Source: Streptomyces sp. TRM68367 (GTDB lineage Bacteria; Actinomycetota; Actinomycetes; Streptomycetales; Streptomycetaceae). Taken from it: a stretch of DNA of 57,887 nt. Of the stretch, positions 9,148 through 17,352 are shown one piece after another. Every line of letters begins with the position of its first letter. The stretch's first letter is position 1. Under the pieces are notes generated by a model. It was given only the letters and a program-made list of their open reading frames with translations, ran no database searches and had not been told where the DNA came from. The stretch spans positions 1-57,887 of the forward strand of contig NZ_JACTVI010000053.1 in NCBI RefSeq assembly GCF_014495685.1, read 5' to 3'. Position numbers and translations under genes: made by a program.

Positions 9148-9356
9148 AGCGGAACACTAGTCCTTGAGTCCTCAGTCGCCGCCGTCACTTCTGTGTCGGT
9201 TGTGAGGAGGGGCACTTTTCCGAGTGGGGGGCCGTTCCCGGGGCATGTGCCCTTCCGGAACGAGTGGCCGGACATCTCACGATGCGATATCGCGGAGGGG
9301 AGTTTCGGACGCTCGTTAGACTGAGCCGACCAAGACGGACTGAGCGAGGAGCGCAC

Positions 9357-10649
9357 GTGGGCCTTGTCGTGCAGAAGTACGGAGGCTCCTCCGTAGCCGA
9401 TGCCGAAGGCATCAAGCGCGTCGCCAAGAGGATCGTGGAAGCCAAGAAGAACGGCCACCAGGTGGTCGCCGTGGTTTCCGCGATGGGCGACACGACGGAC
9501 GAGCTGATCGATCTCGCCGAGCAGGTTTCCCCGATCCCTGCCGGGCGCGAGCTCGACATGCTGCTGACCGCCGGAGAGCGGATCTCCATGGCCCTGCTGG
9601 CCATGGCGATCAAAAACCTGGGTCACGAGGCCCAGTCCTTCACCGGCAGCCAGGCAGGTGTCATCACCGACTCGGTCCACAACAAAGCGCGGATCATCGA
9701 TGTCACGCCGGGCCGCATCCGGGCCTCGGTGGACGAGGGCAACATCGCCATCGTCGCCGGGTTCCAGGGCGTCAGCCAGGACAAGAAGGACATCACCACG
9801 CTGGGCCGCGGCGGCTCCGACACCACCGCCGTCGCCCTCGCGGCCGCCCTCGACGCCGAGGTGTGCGAGATCTACACCGACGTCGACGGCGTGTTCACCG
9901 CCGACCCGCGCGTGGTGAAGAAGGCCAGGAAGATCGACTGGATCTCCTTCGAGGACATGCTGGAGCTGGCGTCCTCGGGGTCCAAGGTGCTGCTCCACCG
10001 CTGTGTGGAGTACGCCCGCCGCTACAACATCCCGATCCACGTCCGCTCGTCCTTCAGCGGACTCAGGGGCACGTGGGTCAGCAGCGAGCCACTCGTTCAA
10101 AAGACGCAGCAGCAAGGGGACAAGCAGGTGGAGCAGGCCATCATCTCCGGTGTCGCGCACGACACCTCCGAGGCCAAGATCACGGTCGTCGGCGTGCCGG
10201 ACAAGCCGGGCGAGGCGGCCTCGATCTTCCGCGCGATCGCCGACGCCGAGGTCAACATCGACATGGTGGTGCAGAACGTGTCCGCGGCCTCCACCGGCCT
10301 GACGGACATCTCGTTCACGCTGCCCAAGACCGAGGGCCGCAAGGCCATCGACGCGCTGGAGAAGAACAGGGCCGGCATCGGCTTCGACTCGCTGCGCTAC
10401 GACGACCAGATCGGCAAGATCTCCCTGGTCGGCGCCGGCATGAAGACCAACCCGGGCGTCACCGCCGCGTTCTTCGAGGCGCTGAGCGACGCGGGCGTGA
10501 ACATCGAGCTGATCTCGACCTCCGAGATCCGCATCTCGGTGGTCACCCGCGCCGACGACGTCAACGAGGCCGTCCGCGCCGTGCACAGCGCCTTCGGCCT
10601 CGACTCCGACAGCGACGAGGCCGTGGTCTACGGAGGCACCGGCCGCTGA
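9357..10649 (+). CDS. ask: Aspartate kinase
   Basis: The GTG at 9357 has GAGGAG 6 nt upstream and gives 430 aa (MGLVVQKYGGSSVADAEG). The catalytic domain shows the lysine of QKYGGSS, GRGGSDTTAVALAAAL and VYTDVDGVF-like EIYTDVDGVFTADPRVV. Two ACT domains follow (ITVVGVPDKPGEAASIF and ISLVGAGMKTNPGV). It makes aspartyl phosphate for lysine/DAP, threonine and methionine synthesis. An internal GTG at 10128 after AAGGGGAC could make the separate ACT-only beta subunit (about 173 aa), as in other actinobacterial aspartokinases. The stop overlaps the asd start. Confidence 0.97.
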   Translation: MGLVVQKYGGSSVADAEGIKRVAKRIVEAKKNGHQVVAVVSAMGDTTDELIDLAEQVSPIPAGRELDMLLTAGERISMALLAMAIKNLGHEAQSFTGSQAGVITDSVHNKARIIDVTPGRIRASVDEGNIAIVAGFQGVSQDKKDITTLGRGGSDTTAVALAAALDAEVCEIYTDVDGVFTADPRVVKKARKIDWISFEDMLELASSGSKVLLHRCVEYARRYNIPIHVRSSFSGLRGTWVSSEPLVQKTQQQGDKQVEQAIISGVAHDTSEAKITVVGVPDKPGEAASIFRAIADAEVNIDMVVQNVSAASTGLTDISFTLPKTEGRKAIDALEKNRAGIGFDSLRYDDQIGKISLVGAGMKTNPGVTAAFFEALSDAGVNIELISTSEIRISVVTRADDVNEAVRAVHSAFGLDSDSDEAVVYGGTGR

Positions 10650-11725
10650 TGGCCGGGGCAGCGCGGACAGCGCGGTCCGCACGCCCGACGCTCGCGGTCG
10701 TGGGAGCGACCGGAGCCGTCGGCACGGTCATGCTCCAGATCCTCTCCCAGCACGCGGACATCTGGGGCGAGATCCGTCTGATCGCCTCGCCGCGCTCGGC
10801 CGGCCGCAAGCTGGCCGTGCGCGGCGAGGAGGTCGAGGTGATGGCGCTCACCGAGGACGCCTTCGCCGGGGTCGACGTCGCCATGTTCGACGTACCCGAC
10901 GAGGTCTCCGCCCGCTGGGCGCCCGTAGCCGCCGCACGGGGCGTGGTGGTGGTCGACAACTCCGGTGCGTTCCGGATGGACCCGGACGTGCCGCTCGTCG
11001 TGCCCGAGGTCAACCCGCACGCGGCGCGCATCAGGCCGCGCGGCATCATCGCGAACCCGCACTGCACGACTCTGTCCATGATCGTCGCGCTCGGCGCGCT
11101 GCACGCCGAGTTCGGGCTGCGCGAGCTGGTCGTCTCCTCCTACCAGGCGGTGAGCGAGGCCGGCCGGGACGGTGTGCGGACGCTGCGCCGGCAGCTGTCG
11201 CTGGTGGCCGGTACGGAGCTCGGGACCTGCCCCGGTGACCTGCGGCGGGCCGTCGGAGACGACACCGGGCCGTTCCCGGAGCCCGTCGTGCTGAACGTCG
11301 TACCGTGGGCCGGCTCGCCCTGCGAGGACGGCTGGTCGTCGGAGGAGATGCAGCTGCGGGCCGAGTCACGCAAGATCCTCGGGCTGGCCGCGCTGCCCGT
11401 CGCGGTGACGTGCGTCCGCGTACCGGTGGTCACCACGCACTCGCTGACGGTGCACGCCCGCTTCGAGGGCGAGGTCACCGTCAACCGGGCCCGCGAGATC
11501 CTCGCCACAGCGCCCGGCGTCGTCCTGTTCGACGACCCGGCCGCCGGCGAGTTCCCCACGCCCGCCGACGCGGTGGGCACTGACCCGACCTGGGTGGGCC
11601 GGCTGCGCCGGGCGCTCGACGACCCCACGGCGCTGGAGCTCTTCGTGTGCGGGGACAATCTGCGCAAGGGCGCCGCGCTCAACACCGCGCAGATCGCGGA
11701 GCTGGTCGCGGCGGAACTGTCCTGA
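10649..11725 (+). CDS. asd: Aspartate-semialdehyde dehydrogenase
   Basis: The product is 358 aa, with ATG overlapping the ask stop (TGATG). It has the NADP-binding start LAVVGATGAVGTVMLQIL, the active-site cysteine at about residue 139 in IIANPHCTTLSM, and the substrate region VVSSYQAVSEAGRDG. It reduces aspartyl phosphate to aspartate semialdehyde, the step after Ask. The ask-asd operon is standard for actinobacteria. No defects are seen. Confidence 0.96.
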   Translation: MAGAARTARSARPTLAVVGATGAVGTVMLQILSQHADIWGEIRLIASPRSAGRKLAVRGEEVEVMALTEDAFAGVDVAMFDVPDEVSARWAPVAAARGVVVVDNSGAFRMDPDVPLVVPEVNPHAARIRPRGIIANPHCTTLSMIVALGALHAEFGLRELVVSSYQAVSEAGRDGVRTLRRQLSLVAGTELGTCPGDLRRAVGDDTGPFPEPVVLNVVPWAGSPCEDGWSSEEMQLRAESRKILGLAALPVAVTCVRVPVVTTHSLTVHARFEGEVTVNRAREILATAPGVVLFDDPAAGEFPTPADAVGTDPTWVGRLRRALDDPTALELFVCGDNLRKGAALNTAQIAELVAAELS

Positions 11726-12124
11726 AACGTCGCCAGTGGCAGAAATCTCCGATCCAGCGCAGTAAACGCTTGTAGGATCGGTGCACAGCGTGTGAGCCGG
11801 TCGATGGTCCGGACCACTTGTTCCCCGGCCTGTCGGCATCAGAGGATTTTCTCCCCGCCCTCCGCAACCGTGCGGAGGGCGGGGAGCGTCTTTGCGAGCG
11901 CCCTTGGGGCGTGGGAGCGCGTTCATGCGGTGTGGGGACGCCGCGAACCGGGCGTGGGGACGCCCGTTCACACTTGGACATAGGGGAAGAGCGGGACGCA
12001 TGAGGGCATTTGACGCATCGCCGATTGTGCTGCCTGACGCGGGTAGACAGCCGTCGGCACGGCTCGGCCGGAAAGTGACGCCCGGCACGTACAACCCTGA
12101 CGCGGGGACACGTGTCCAACAGAC
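11726..12124. other. Intergenic region after asd
   Basis: No coding region is convincing in these 399 bases. The stretch holds a very strong hairpin at 11851-11886 (listed separately). The remaining sequence upstream of the sigma gene presumably contains its promoter, but I cannot assign boxes. Confidence 0.5.
11851..11886 (+). terminator. Perfect 16-bp hairpin, probable terminator
   Basis: CTCCCCGCCCTCCGCA pairs exactly with TGCGGAGGGCGGGGAG across a 4-nt loop (ACCG). It is flanked by TTTT on the left and CGTCTTT on the right. The symmetric, very GC-rich stem fits a Streptomyces terminator for the ask-asd operon; the weak T-tract leaves some doubt. Confidence 0.7.
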
Positions 12125-12817
12125 GTGGCAGAGGTACTCGACTTCACCGCGGCGACGCGCTGGACGGCTCTACGGCCGCCCCGCCCGGCCCTACGACCCC
12201 GCATGCCCGGCACGTCCGGCGGCATGCCGGTGATCGCGCCCATGCCCGCAGCGCGGCCGGCCCGCATACCGAACCAGCGCGACGATGCCGGGAACGCCGG
12301 GAACGCCGGAGATGCAGTCGCGGCCGGCACCACCGTCGACCACCTCACCGAGACGTACCGGGCCCACTACCGCTCACTGCTGGGTCTCGCCGCCCTCCTC
12401 CTCGACGACACCGCCTCCTGCGAGGACGTCGTCCAGGAGGCCTTCATCCGCGTCCACTCGGCGCGCAAACGCGTCCGCGACCCGGAGAAGACGCTCGCGT
12501 ACCTGCGGCAGACGGTCGTCAACCTCTCGCGCTCGGCGCTGCGCCGCCGCATCCTCGGCCTGAAGCTGCTGTCGAAGCCGATGCCCGACATGGCCAGCGC
12601 GGAGGAGGGCGCCTACGACCAGCTGGAGCGCGACTCCCTCATCAAGGCGATGAAGGGCCTGCAGCGCCGCCAGCGCGAGGTGCTGGTGCTGCGCTACTTC
12701 GCGGACATGACCGAGGCGCAGGTCGCTGAGACGCTCGGCATATCGCTGGGCTCGGTGAAGGCGTATGGTTCGCGCGGCATCGCGGCGCTCCGGGTGGCCA
12801 TGGAGGCGCCGGCATGA
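12125..12817 (+). CDS. ECF-type RNA polymerase sigma factor
   Basis: The 230-aa protein has a Pro/Arg-rich N-terminal extension of about 75 residues, then sigma region 2 (YRAHYRSLLGLAALLLDD, CEDVVQEAFIRVH) and region 4 (LQRRQREVLVLRYFADMTEA and LGISLGSVKAYGSRGIAAL). The GTG at 12125 (MAEVLDFTAATRW) was chosen because the extension looks coding, but later ATGs at 12203 and 12224 are possible. It sits downstream of asd and overlaps the next gene by 4 nt, typical for a sigma factor with a membrane partner. Confidence 0.9.
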   Translation: MAEVLDFTAATRWTALRPPRPALRPRMPGTSGGMPVIAPMPAARPARIPNQRDDAGNAGNAGDAVAAGTTVDHLTETYRAHYRSLLGLAALLLDDTASCEDVVQEAFIRVHSARKRVRDPEKTLAYLRQTVVNLSRSALRRRILGLKLLSKPMPDMASAEEGAYDQLERDSLIKAMKGLQRRQREVLVLRYFADMTEAQVAETLGISLGSVKAYGSRGIAALRVAMEAPA

Positions 12818-13977
12818 GTGACGGCAACGACGGGCGGCGCGACCGCCATGAGCGGTACGAGTGGCACGAGCCGACACGGGTGAACGGGCAACAGCCGAAG
12901 CAATCGCAAGCTGGGAACAGAACTGTGAACCACGGCCCCGACGACCAGAGCCCCGCCGGGCTCGACTCGGACGAGCTGGCACTGCGCAGGATGCTGCACC
13001 AGTCGGTGCAGGAGGTGGAGCCGCGCGACGGCACCCTGGACTACCTGCGGCGGGCGGTGCCCGCCCGGCGAGCGCGCAAGCGGCAGGCCATGGTCGGCAT
13101 GGCTGCCGCCGCCCTGTTCGTCGGCACCGCGGTCCCGGCCCTCCTGCATGTCTCCAACTCCACCGGCGAGGGCGCCAACCCGTCCGTCGCCGGCCACGCC
13201 TCGCAGGCCCAGGGCGGCACGGGCGACGGCAAGGGTCCGGACGGCGGCGAGGTCAGCGCCGGCGGCGGATCCTCGGACAAGGCCCCGGGCAACGACAAGG
13301 ACGACAAGGAGGAGAAGGAGGACGAGGAGAAGGGCACCGGCGCCGCCACCGGAGGGGCGACCGAGGGTGCCGATCCGTCCTCCACCATCGCGGCCGGGGC
13401 CCCCGCGTGCATGTCCGGGCAGCTCGGCGCCGCCGGCTCCGGCACTGCCGCGCCCGACTCCACCGGGGTCGTCTACGGCTCCTTCCGCGTCACCAACGTC
13501 TCCGTCGCCGAGTGCATGGTCACCAGCCCCGGCACCGTGGGCGCGCTCGCGCAGGGCGCCGCCGACCCCACCAAGATCGGCGCGCAGCGGCACGCGGCGG
13601 GGGATCCGGCGACCGGGCTGCCCGACCCGGCCACGGAGGCGGCCCAGCTGGCGCTCAAGCCGGGCGCCACGTACGACGTGAAGTTCGCCTGGGTGCCCTC
13701 GGAGACCTGCCCCTCGAACGGCACCGGCGGCGGCACCGGAGGCAGCGACCCCGGACCGAGCCCCGACCCGACGCCCTCCCAGGACCCGGGCGCCACGACC
13801 GGCACCTCCACCGGCGGCGACACCGGTACGACGACCCAGCTGACCGCGGAGGACGGCACGGCCGACGGAAGCGTGACGGTGACGTACACGACGGAGACGG
13901 GGGACACGGTGTCGGCGACGGTGTCCAACGCGTGCGCGGGGACGGTCTACTGGACGGGCATACTGCCGGCGTCGTGA
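12814..13977 (+). CDS. Membrane-anchored partner of the sigma gene, unknown
   Basis: This 387-aa protein has a hydrophilic cytoplasmic N-terminus (about 90 residues, with LDSDELALRRMLHQSVQEVE), one TM helix at about 92-112 (MVGMAAAALFVGTAVPALL), then a long Gly/Asp/Thr/Pro-rich extracellular region containing Cys-bearing beta-like segments (ACMSGQLGAAGSG, NACAGTVYWTGILPAS). ATGA overlap with the sigma gene suggests an anti-sigma or sensing role, but no zinc anti-sigma motif (HxxxCxxC) is visible. The family is common in Streptomyces as an uncharacterised protein. Confidence 0.75.
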   Translation: MSDGNDGRRDRHERYEWHEPTRVNGQQPKQSQAGNRTVNHGPDDQSPAGLDSDELALRRMLHQSVQEVEPRDGTLDYLRRAVPARRARKRQAMVGMAAAALFVGTAVPALLHVSNSTGEGANPSVAGHASQAQGGTGDGKGPDGGEVSAGGGSSDKAPGNDKDDKEEKEDEEKGTGAATGGATEGADPSSTIAAGAPACMSGQLGAAGSGTAAPDSTGVVYGSFRVTNVSVAECMVTSPGTVGALAQGAADPTKIGAQRHAAGDPATGLPDPATEAAQLALKPGATYDVKFAWVPSETCPSNGTGGGTGGSDPGPSPDPTPSQDPGATTGTSTGGDTGTTTQLTAEDGTADGSVTVTYTTETGDTVSATVSNACAGTVYWTGILPAS

Positions 13978-13987
13978 CGTTGCGTCC

Positions 13988-14797
13988 TCAAACCACCCCG
14001 GTGGGGGCGCCCCCAGACGGGCTGGACACCTGGTCCTTCTCAGAGACCAACCCCAGCTCGGCATCCCGCGCGAACTCCACCTCGCGCCGCAGCAGCCGGA
14101 ACCACATGAACACCGCGAAGCCGACGAAGGCGAACCACTCCGCGGTGTAACCGAGGTTCTGGAACGCCTTCAGGTCAAGGCCGGTGTCCTGCGGCGCAGT
14201 CGCCGGCACGGCCTTCATCCCGGCGTCCCCCCGGTTCAGCGTGATCCACGCGTCGTACACGTCGTACGGCACGAGGTTCACCAGCGACGCCGCACTGATC
14301 GCCGCCGTCTGCCCGGCCGGCAGCCCGCTGCGCGCACTGACGCCGTTGTCGCCCGGCGTCTCCGAGGCCTGCAACGCCCCGGTCACCGTGACCTTCCCGC
14401 GCGGCGGGGCCGGTGCCTGCGCCGGGTCGGGGGCGCCGGGCAGCCAGCCGCGGACGACGGGCAGGGCCTTGCCGGAGTCGGTGCGCAGCAGCGTGAGGAC
14501 GTAGTAGCCGTTCCGCCCGTCCAGTTCGCGGTCGGGCACGAGCAGTTGCCGCCCGTACTCGCCGGTCGCGGTGACCTGCTTGCCGGACGTCGCCTTGTTC
14601 ACCGGCAGCAGCTCGGCCAGCGGCCGGGCCGCCTCCTTCTTGGACTCGGCGGCCTGCTGGGTCGCGTTCCGGTCCTCCTGCACGCGGTCCTCGAACCGGC
14701 CCAGCTGCCACGACCCCATGAAGATGCAGAAGGGGATGGCGAGCAGCACGAAGACGTTGATCCCCCACCAACGGGGCGTCAGCAGAAACCGGTACAC
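13988..14797 (-). CDS. SURF1 family protein
   Basis: About 269 aa from GTG 14797 (MYRFLLTPRWWGINVFVLLA). The architecture is TM at each end: residues about 10-30 with WQLGRFEDR just after, and a C-terminal helix AEWFAFVGFAVFMWFRLLRR. Between them lies the periplasmic-type domain with VTATGEYGRQLLVPDRELDG, VVRGWLPG and NLVPYDVY. SURF1 assists assembly of haem-copper cytochrome c oxidase. GGGAGGC directly abuts the GTG; a GTG at 14806 is an alternative. Ends convergently 10 nt from the preceding gene. Confidence 0.9.
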   Translation of the reverse strand: MYRFLLTPRWWGINVFVLLAIPFCIFMGSWQLGRFEDRVQEDRNATQQAAESKKEAARPLAELLPVNKATSGKQVTATGEYGRQLLVPDRELDGRNGYYVLTLLRTDSGKALPVVRGWLPGAPDPAQAPAPPRGKVTVTGALQASETPGDNGVSARSGLPAGQTAAISAASLVNLVPYDVYDAWITLNRGDAGMKAVPATAPQDTGLDLKAFQNLGYTAEWFAFVGFAVFMWFRLLRREVEFARDAELGLVSEKDQVSSPSGGAPTGVV

Positions 14798-14840
14798 GCC
14801 TCCCACGGTACGGGGCGTCCGCCGCCGCCCGGCCGCGGGG

Positions 14841-15215
14841 TCAGTACCGCTCGACCAGGTGCTCCCGGCCCGCCGGCGGCTCGTACGGCTCCGGCCAGAA
14901 GTCGGTGACCGTGGATATCCGGCCGTCCTCGCCCGCCGTGAAGAACGAGATGCCGTACATCTCCTCCAGCCCGACCGTGAAGTGGATCCAGCTGACGACC
15001 TGGCCCGGCTCGGCGACGATCCGCTCGACCCGCAGATGCCAGTCGCCCGGATACTCCCGGTTGAACCGCACATACGGCTCCCGGCCGGTAATTCGCTCCC
15101 GCGTCTGCGGCAGCGTGTAGACGACATCCTCGGCCAGCGTGTCAGTGAACGCGGGCCAGTCCCGGCCCTCGGCTGCGGCCCAGAACCGCTCGACTGTGTT
15201 GCGCAGATCGGTCAT
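14841..15215 (-). CDS. NTF2-like (SnoaL-type) protein
   Basis: This 124-aa cytoplasmic protein starts MTDLRNTVERFWAAAEGRDW and contains the family pattern DTLAEDVVYTLPQT, ERITGREPYVRFNREYPGDW and a terminal FFTAGEDGRISTVTDFWPEPY. The cone-shaped NTF2 fold serves as isomerase, hydrolase or ligand binder; the substrate cannot be told. It lies upstream of and codirectional with SURF1, separated by 43 nt. Confidence 0.82.
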   Translation of the reverse strand: MTDLRNTVERFWAAAEGRDWPAFTDTLAEDVVYTLPQTRERITGREPYVRFNREYPGDWHLRVERIVAEPGQVVSWIHFTVGLEEMYGISFFTAGEDGRISTVTDFWPEPYEPPAGREHLVERY

Positions 15216-15333
15216 GCCCAGCAGTGTGCACCCCGCCACTGACAATCGGCCCTGACGTGCGGAGCCGAGGAGTTTTCCACAGGCTGAGAGGCTCAGCAGC
15301 GGATTTTCACCCTGGCCGTGCAGTATGGGGTCC

Positions 15334-17157
15334 ATGACTGAGAGCAACGGATCCGTCTCGCCGGATCAACAGGGACAGAGCGGCCAGATGCCGGACTGGG
15401 AGAAGCGCTTCCGGGCGCCGAGGGTGTCGCTGCCCGACTGGGCGGAGGACGCACCGGACCGCTCCCTGTTCGTCTCGAACGCGACGGGTACGTACGAGCT
15501 GTACGCCTGGGACCGGGCGACAGGCGAGCAGCGCCAGGTGACGCACCGGCCGAACGGCACGACGGACGGCGTGCTCTCCCCGGACGGCGCGTGCATCTGG
15601 TGGTTCGACGACAAGGACGGCGACGAGTTCGGGGTGTGGCGCCGCCAGCCGTTCGCGGGCGGCGAGGACGAGCTCGCGGCGCCGGGCCTGGACCCGTCGT
15701 ACCCGGCGGGCCTGGCCCTGGGCCGGGACGGGCGTACGGCGGTGGTGGGCCGCTCCACGGACGAGGAGGGGACGACCATCCACCTCGCGCGCGAGGGCGA
15801 GGCGCCGGTGGAGATCTACCGTCACCGGGAGTCGGCGGGCGTCGGCGACCTCTCGCACGACGGTTCGCTGATCGCCGTGGAGCACACCGAGCACGGGGAC
15901 GCGATGCACTCGGCGCTGCGCGTGCTGCGCGCCGACGGCACGGCGGTCGCCGAGCTGGACGACACCAAGGGCGGCACGCGGGAGCTGGGCCTGGAGGTGC
16001 TGGGCTTCGCCCCGGTCGACGGCGACACGCGGCTGCTGGTCGGGCACCAGCGGCGCGGGCGCTGGGAGCCGCTGGTGTGGGACGTGGCCTCGCGGGAGGA
16101 GAGGGACCTGGCGCTGGACCTGCCGGGCGATGTGAGCGCCGAGTGGTATCCGGACGGCTCGGGCCTGCTGATCGCGCACAGCATCGAGGCCCGCAGCGAG
16201 CTGTTCCGGTACGACCTGGCCTCCCGTGAGCTGGAGAAGGTCTCCACGCCGCCGGGCACGGTGTCCGGGGCGACGGCTCGCCCCGACGGCAGCGTGGAGT
16301 ACCTGTGGTCGTCGGCCGCCGAGCCGTCGGCGGTCCGCTCGACGAGGGGCGGGATCGTCCTGGAACCTCCCGGGATGAAGTCGCCGGGCTCGGTCCCGGC
16401 GGAGGACGTGTGGGTGCAGGGGCCGGGCGGCCGCATCCACGCCCTGGTCCAGAAGCCGGCGGGCGCGGCGGGCCCGTTGCCCACGGTCTTCGACATCCAC
16501 GGCGGCCCGACGTGGCACGACAGCGATTCCTTCGCGGCGGGCCCGGCGGCCTGGGTGGACCACGGGTACGCGGTGGTGCGCGTCAACTACCGCGGCTCCA
16601 CGGGCTACGGCCGTGCCTGGACCGACGCGCTGAAGCACCGGGTCGGCCTGATCGAGCTGGAGGACATCGCGGCGGTGCGGGAGTGGGCGATCACCTCGGG
16701 CCTGGCGGACCCCGAGCGCCTGATCCTGACCGGCGGTTCCTGGGGCGGCTACCTCACCCTCCTCGGCCTCGGCACCCAGCCGGACGCGTGGACGCTGGGC
16801 ATCGCGGCGGTCCCCGTCGCCGACTACGTCACGGCGTACCACGACGAGATGGAGGCGCTGAAGGCCATGGACCGCACGCTGCTGGGCGGCACGCCGGAAG
16901 AGGTGCCGGAACGCTTCGAGGCCTCCTCACCCCTCACCTACGTCGACGAGGTCAAGGCCCCCGTCCACATCTCCGCCGGCGTCAACGACCCGCGCTGCCC
17001 CATCCGCCAGATCGAGAACTACGTCAAACGCCTGGAGGCCCGCGGCGCCACCCACGAGGTCTACCGCTACGACGCGGGCCACGGCTCTTTGGTGGTCGAC
17101 GAGCGCATCAAACAGGTCAAACTGGAACTGGACTTCGCGGCAAGGCACCTTCCCTGA
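15334..17157 (+). CDS. S9 prolyl-oligopeptidase-type serine peptidase
   Basis: The protein is 607 aa with no signal peptide. The N-terminal half shows beta-propeller-like repeats (SPDGACIWWFDDKDGDEFG, VSNATGTYELYAWDRATG). The C-terminal alpha/beta hydrolase has HGGPTWHD, the nucleophile Ser469 in GGSWGGY, Asp552 in VNDPRCP and His583 in DAGHGS. This order is diagnostic of the acylaminoacyl-peptidase/S9C group, which removes or cleaves short peptides in the cytoplasm. ATG 15334 (MTESNGSVSP) is preferred; an ATG lies 9 nt earlier. The gene is a single transcription unit. Confidence 0.93.
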   Translation: MTESNGSVSPDQQGQSGQMPDWEKRFRAPRVSLPDWAEDAPDRSLFVSNATGTYELYAWDRATGEQRQVTHRPNGTTDGVLSPDGACIWWFDDKDGDEFGVWRRQPFAGGEDELAAPGLDPSYPAGLALGRDGRTAVVGRSTDEEGTTIHLAREGEAPVEIYRHRESAGVGDLSHDGSLIAVEHTEHGDAMHSALRVLRADGTAVAELDDTKGGTRELGLEVLGFAPVDGDTRLLVGHQRRGRWEPLVWDVASREERDLALDLPGDVSAEWYPDGSGLLIAHSIEARSELFRYDLASRELEKVSTPPGTVSGATARPDGSVEYLWSSAAEPSAVRSTRGGIVLEPPGMKSPGSVPAEDVWVQGPGGRIHALVQKPAGAAGPLPTVFDIHGGPTWHDSDSFAAGPAAWVDHGYAVVRVNYRGSTGYGRAWTDALKHRVGLIELEDIAAVREWAITSGLADPERLILTGGSWGGYLTLLGLGTQPDAWTLGIAAVPVADYVTAYHDEMEALKAMDRTLLGGTPEEVPERFEASSPLTYVDEVKAPVHISAGVNDPRCPIRQIENYVKRLEARGATHEVYRYDAGHGSLVVDERIKQVKLELDFAARHLP

Positions 17158-17288
17158 GAGACGGGACAGTCGCCGTCCGACAAGGCCCACCCCCGCCCGA
17201 CCGACACCGCCCCCTTGGCCGGCCGAGCCGGGCGACGTCTGCTTCCTGGCCGACCGTAAACGGGTGGTGGGTGGGCAAAGGCCGGGGT

Positions 17289-17305
17289 CCGGGGCGGAGC
17301 CCCGG
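17289..17305. terminator. GC-rich hairpin between convergent genes
   Basis: CCGGGGC-GGA-GCCCCGG is a perfect 7-bp stem with a 3-nt loop, followed by a related GGGGCGGAGCCC-type repeat to about 17350. It lies between the convergent ends of the S9 peptidase and the two-RCK protein, the usual place for this common Streptomyces terminator family. Confidence 0.6.
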
Positions 17306-17352
17306 CGGGGTCCAGGGGGCGGAGCCCGCTGGCGGGGTCGTAGGGGCAGCCC

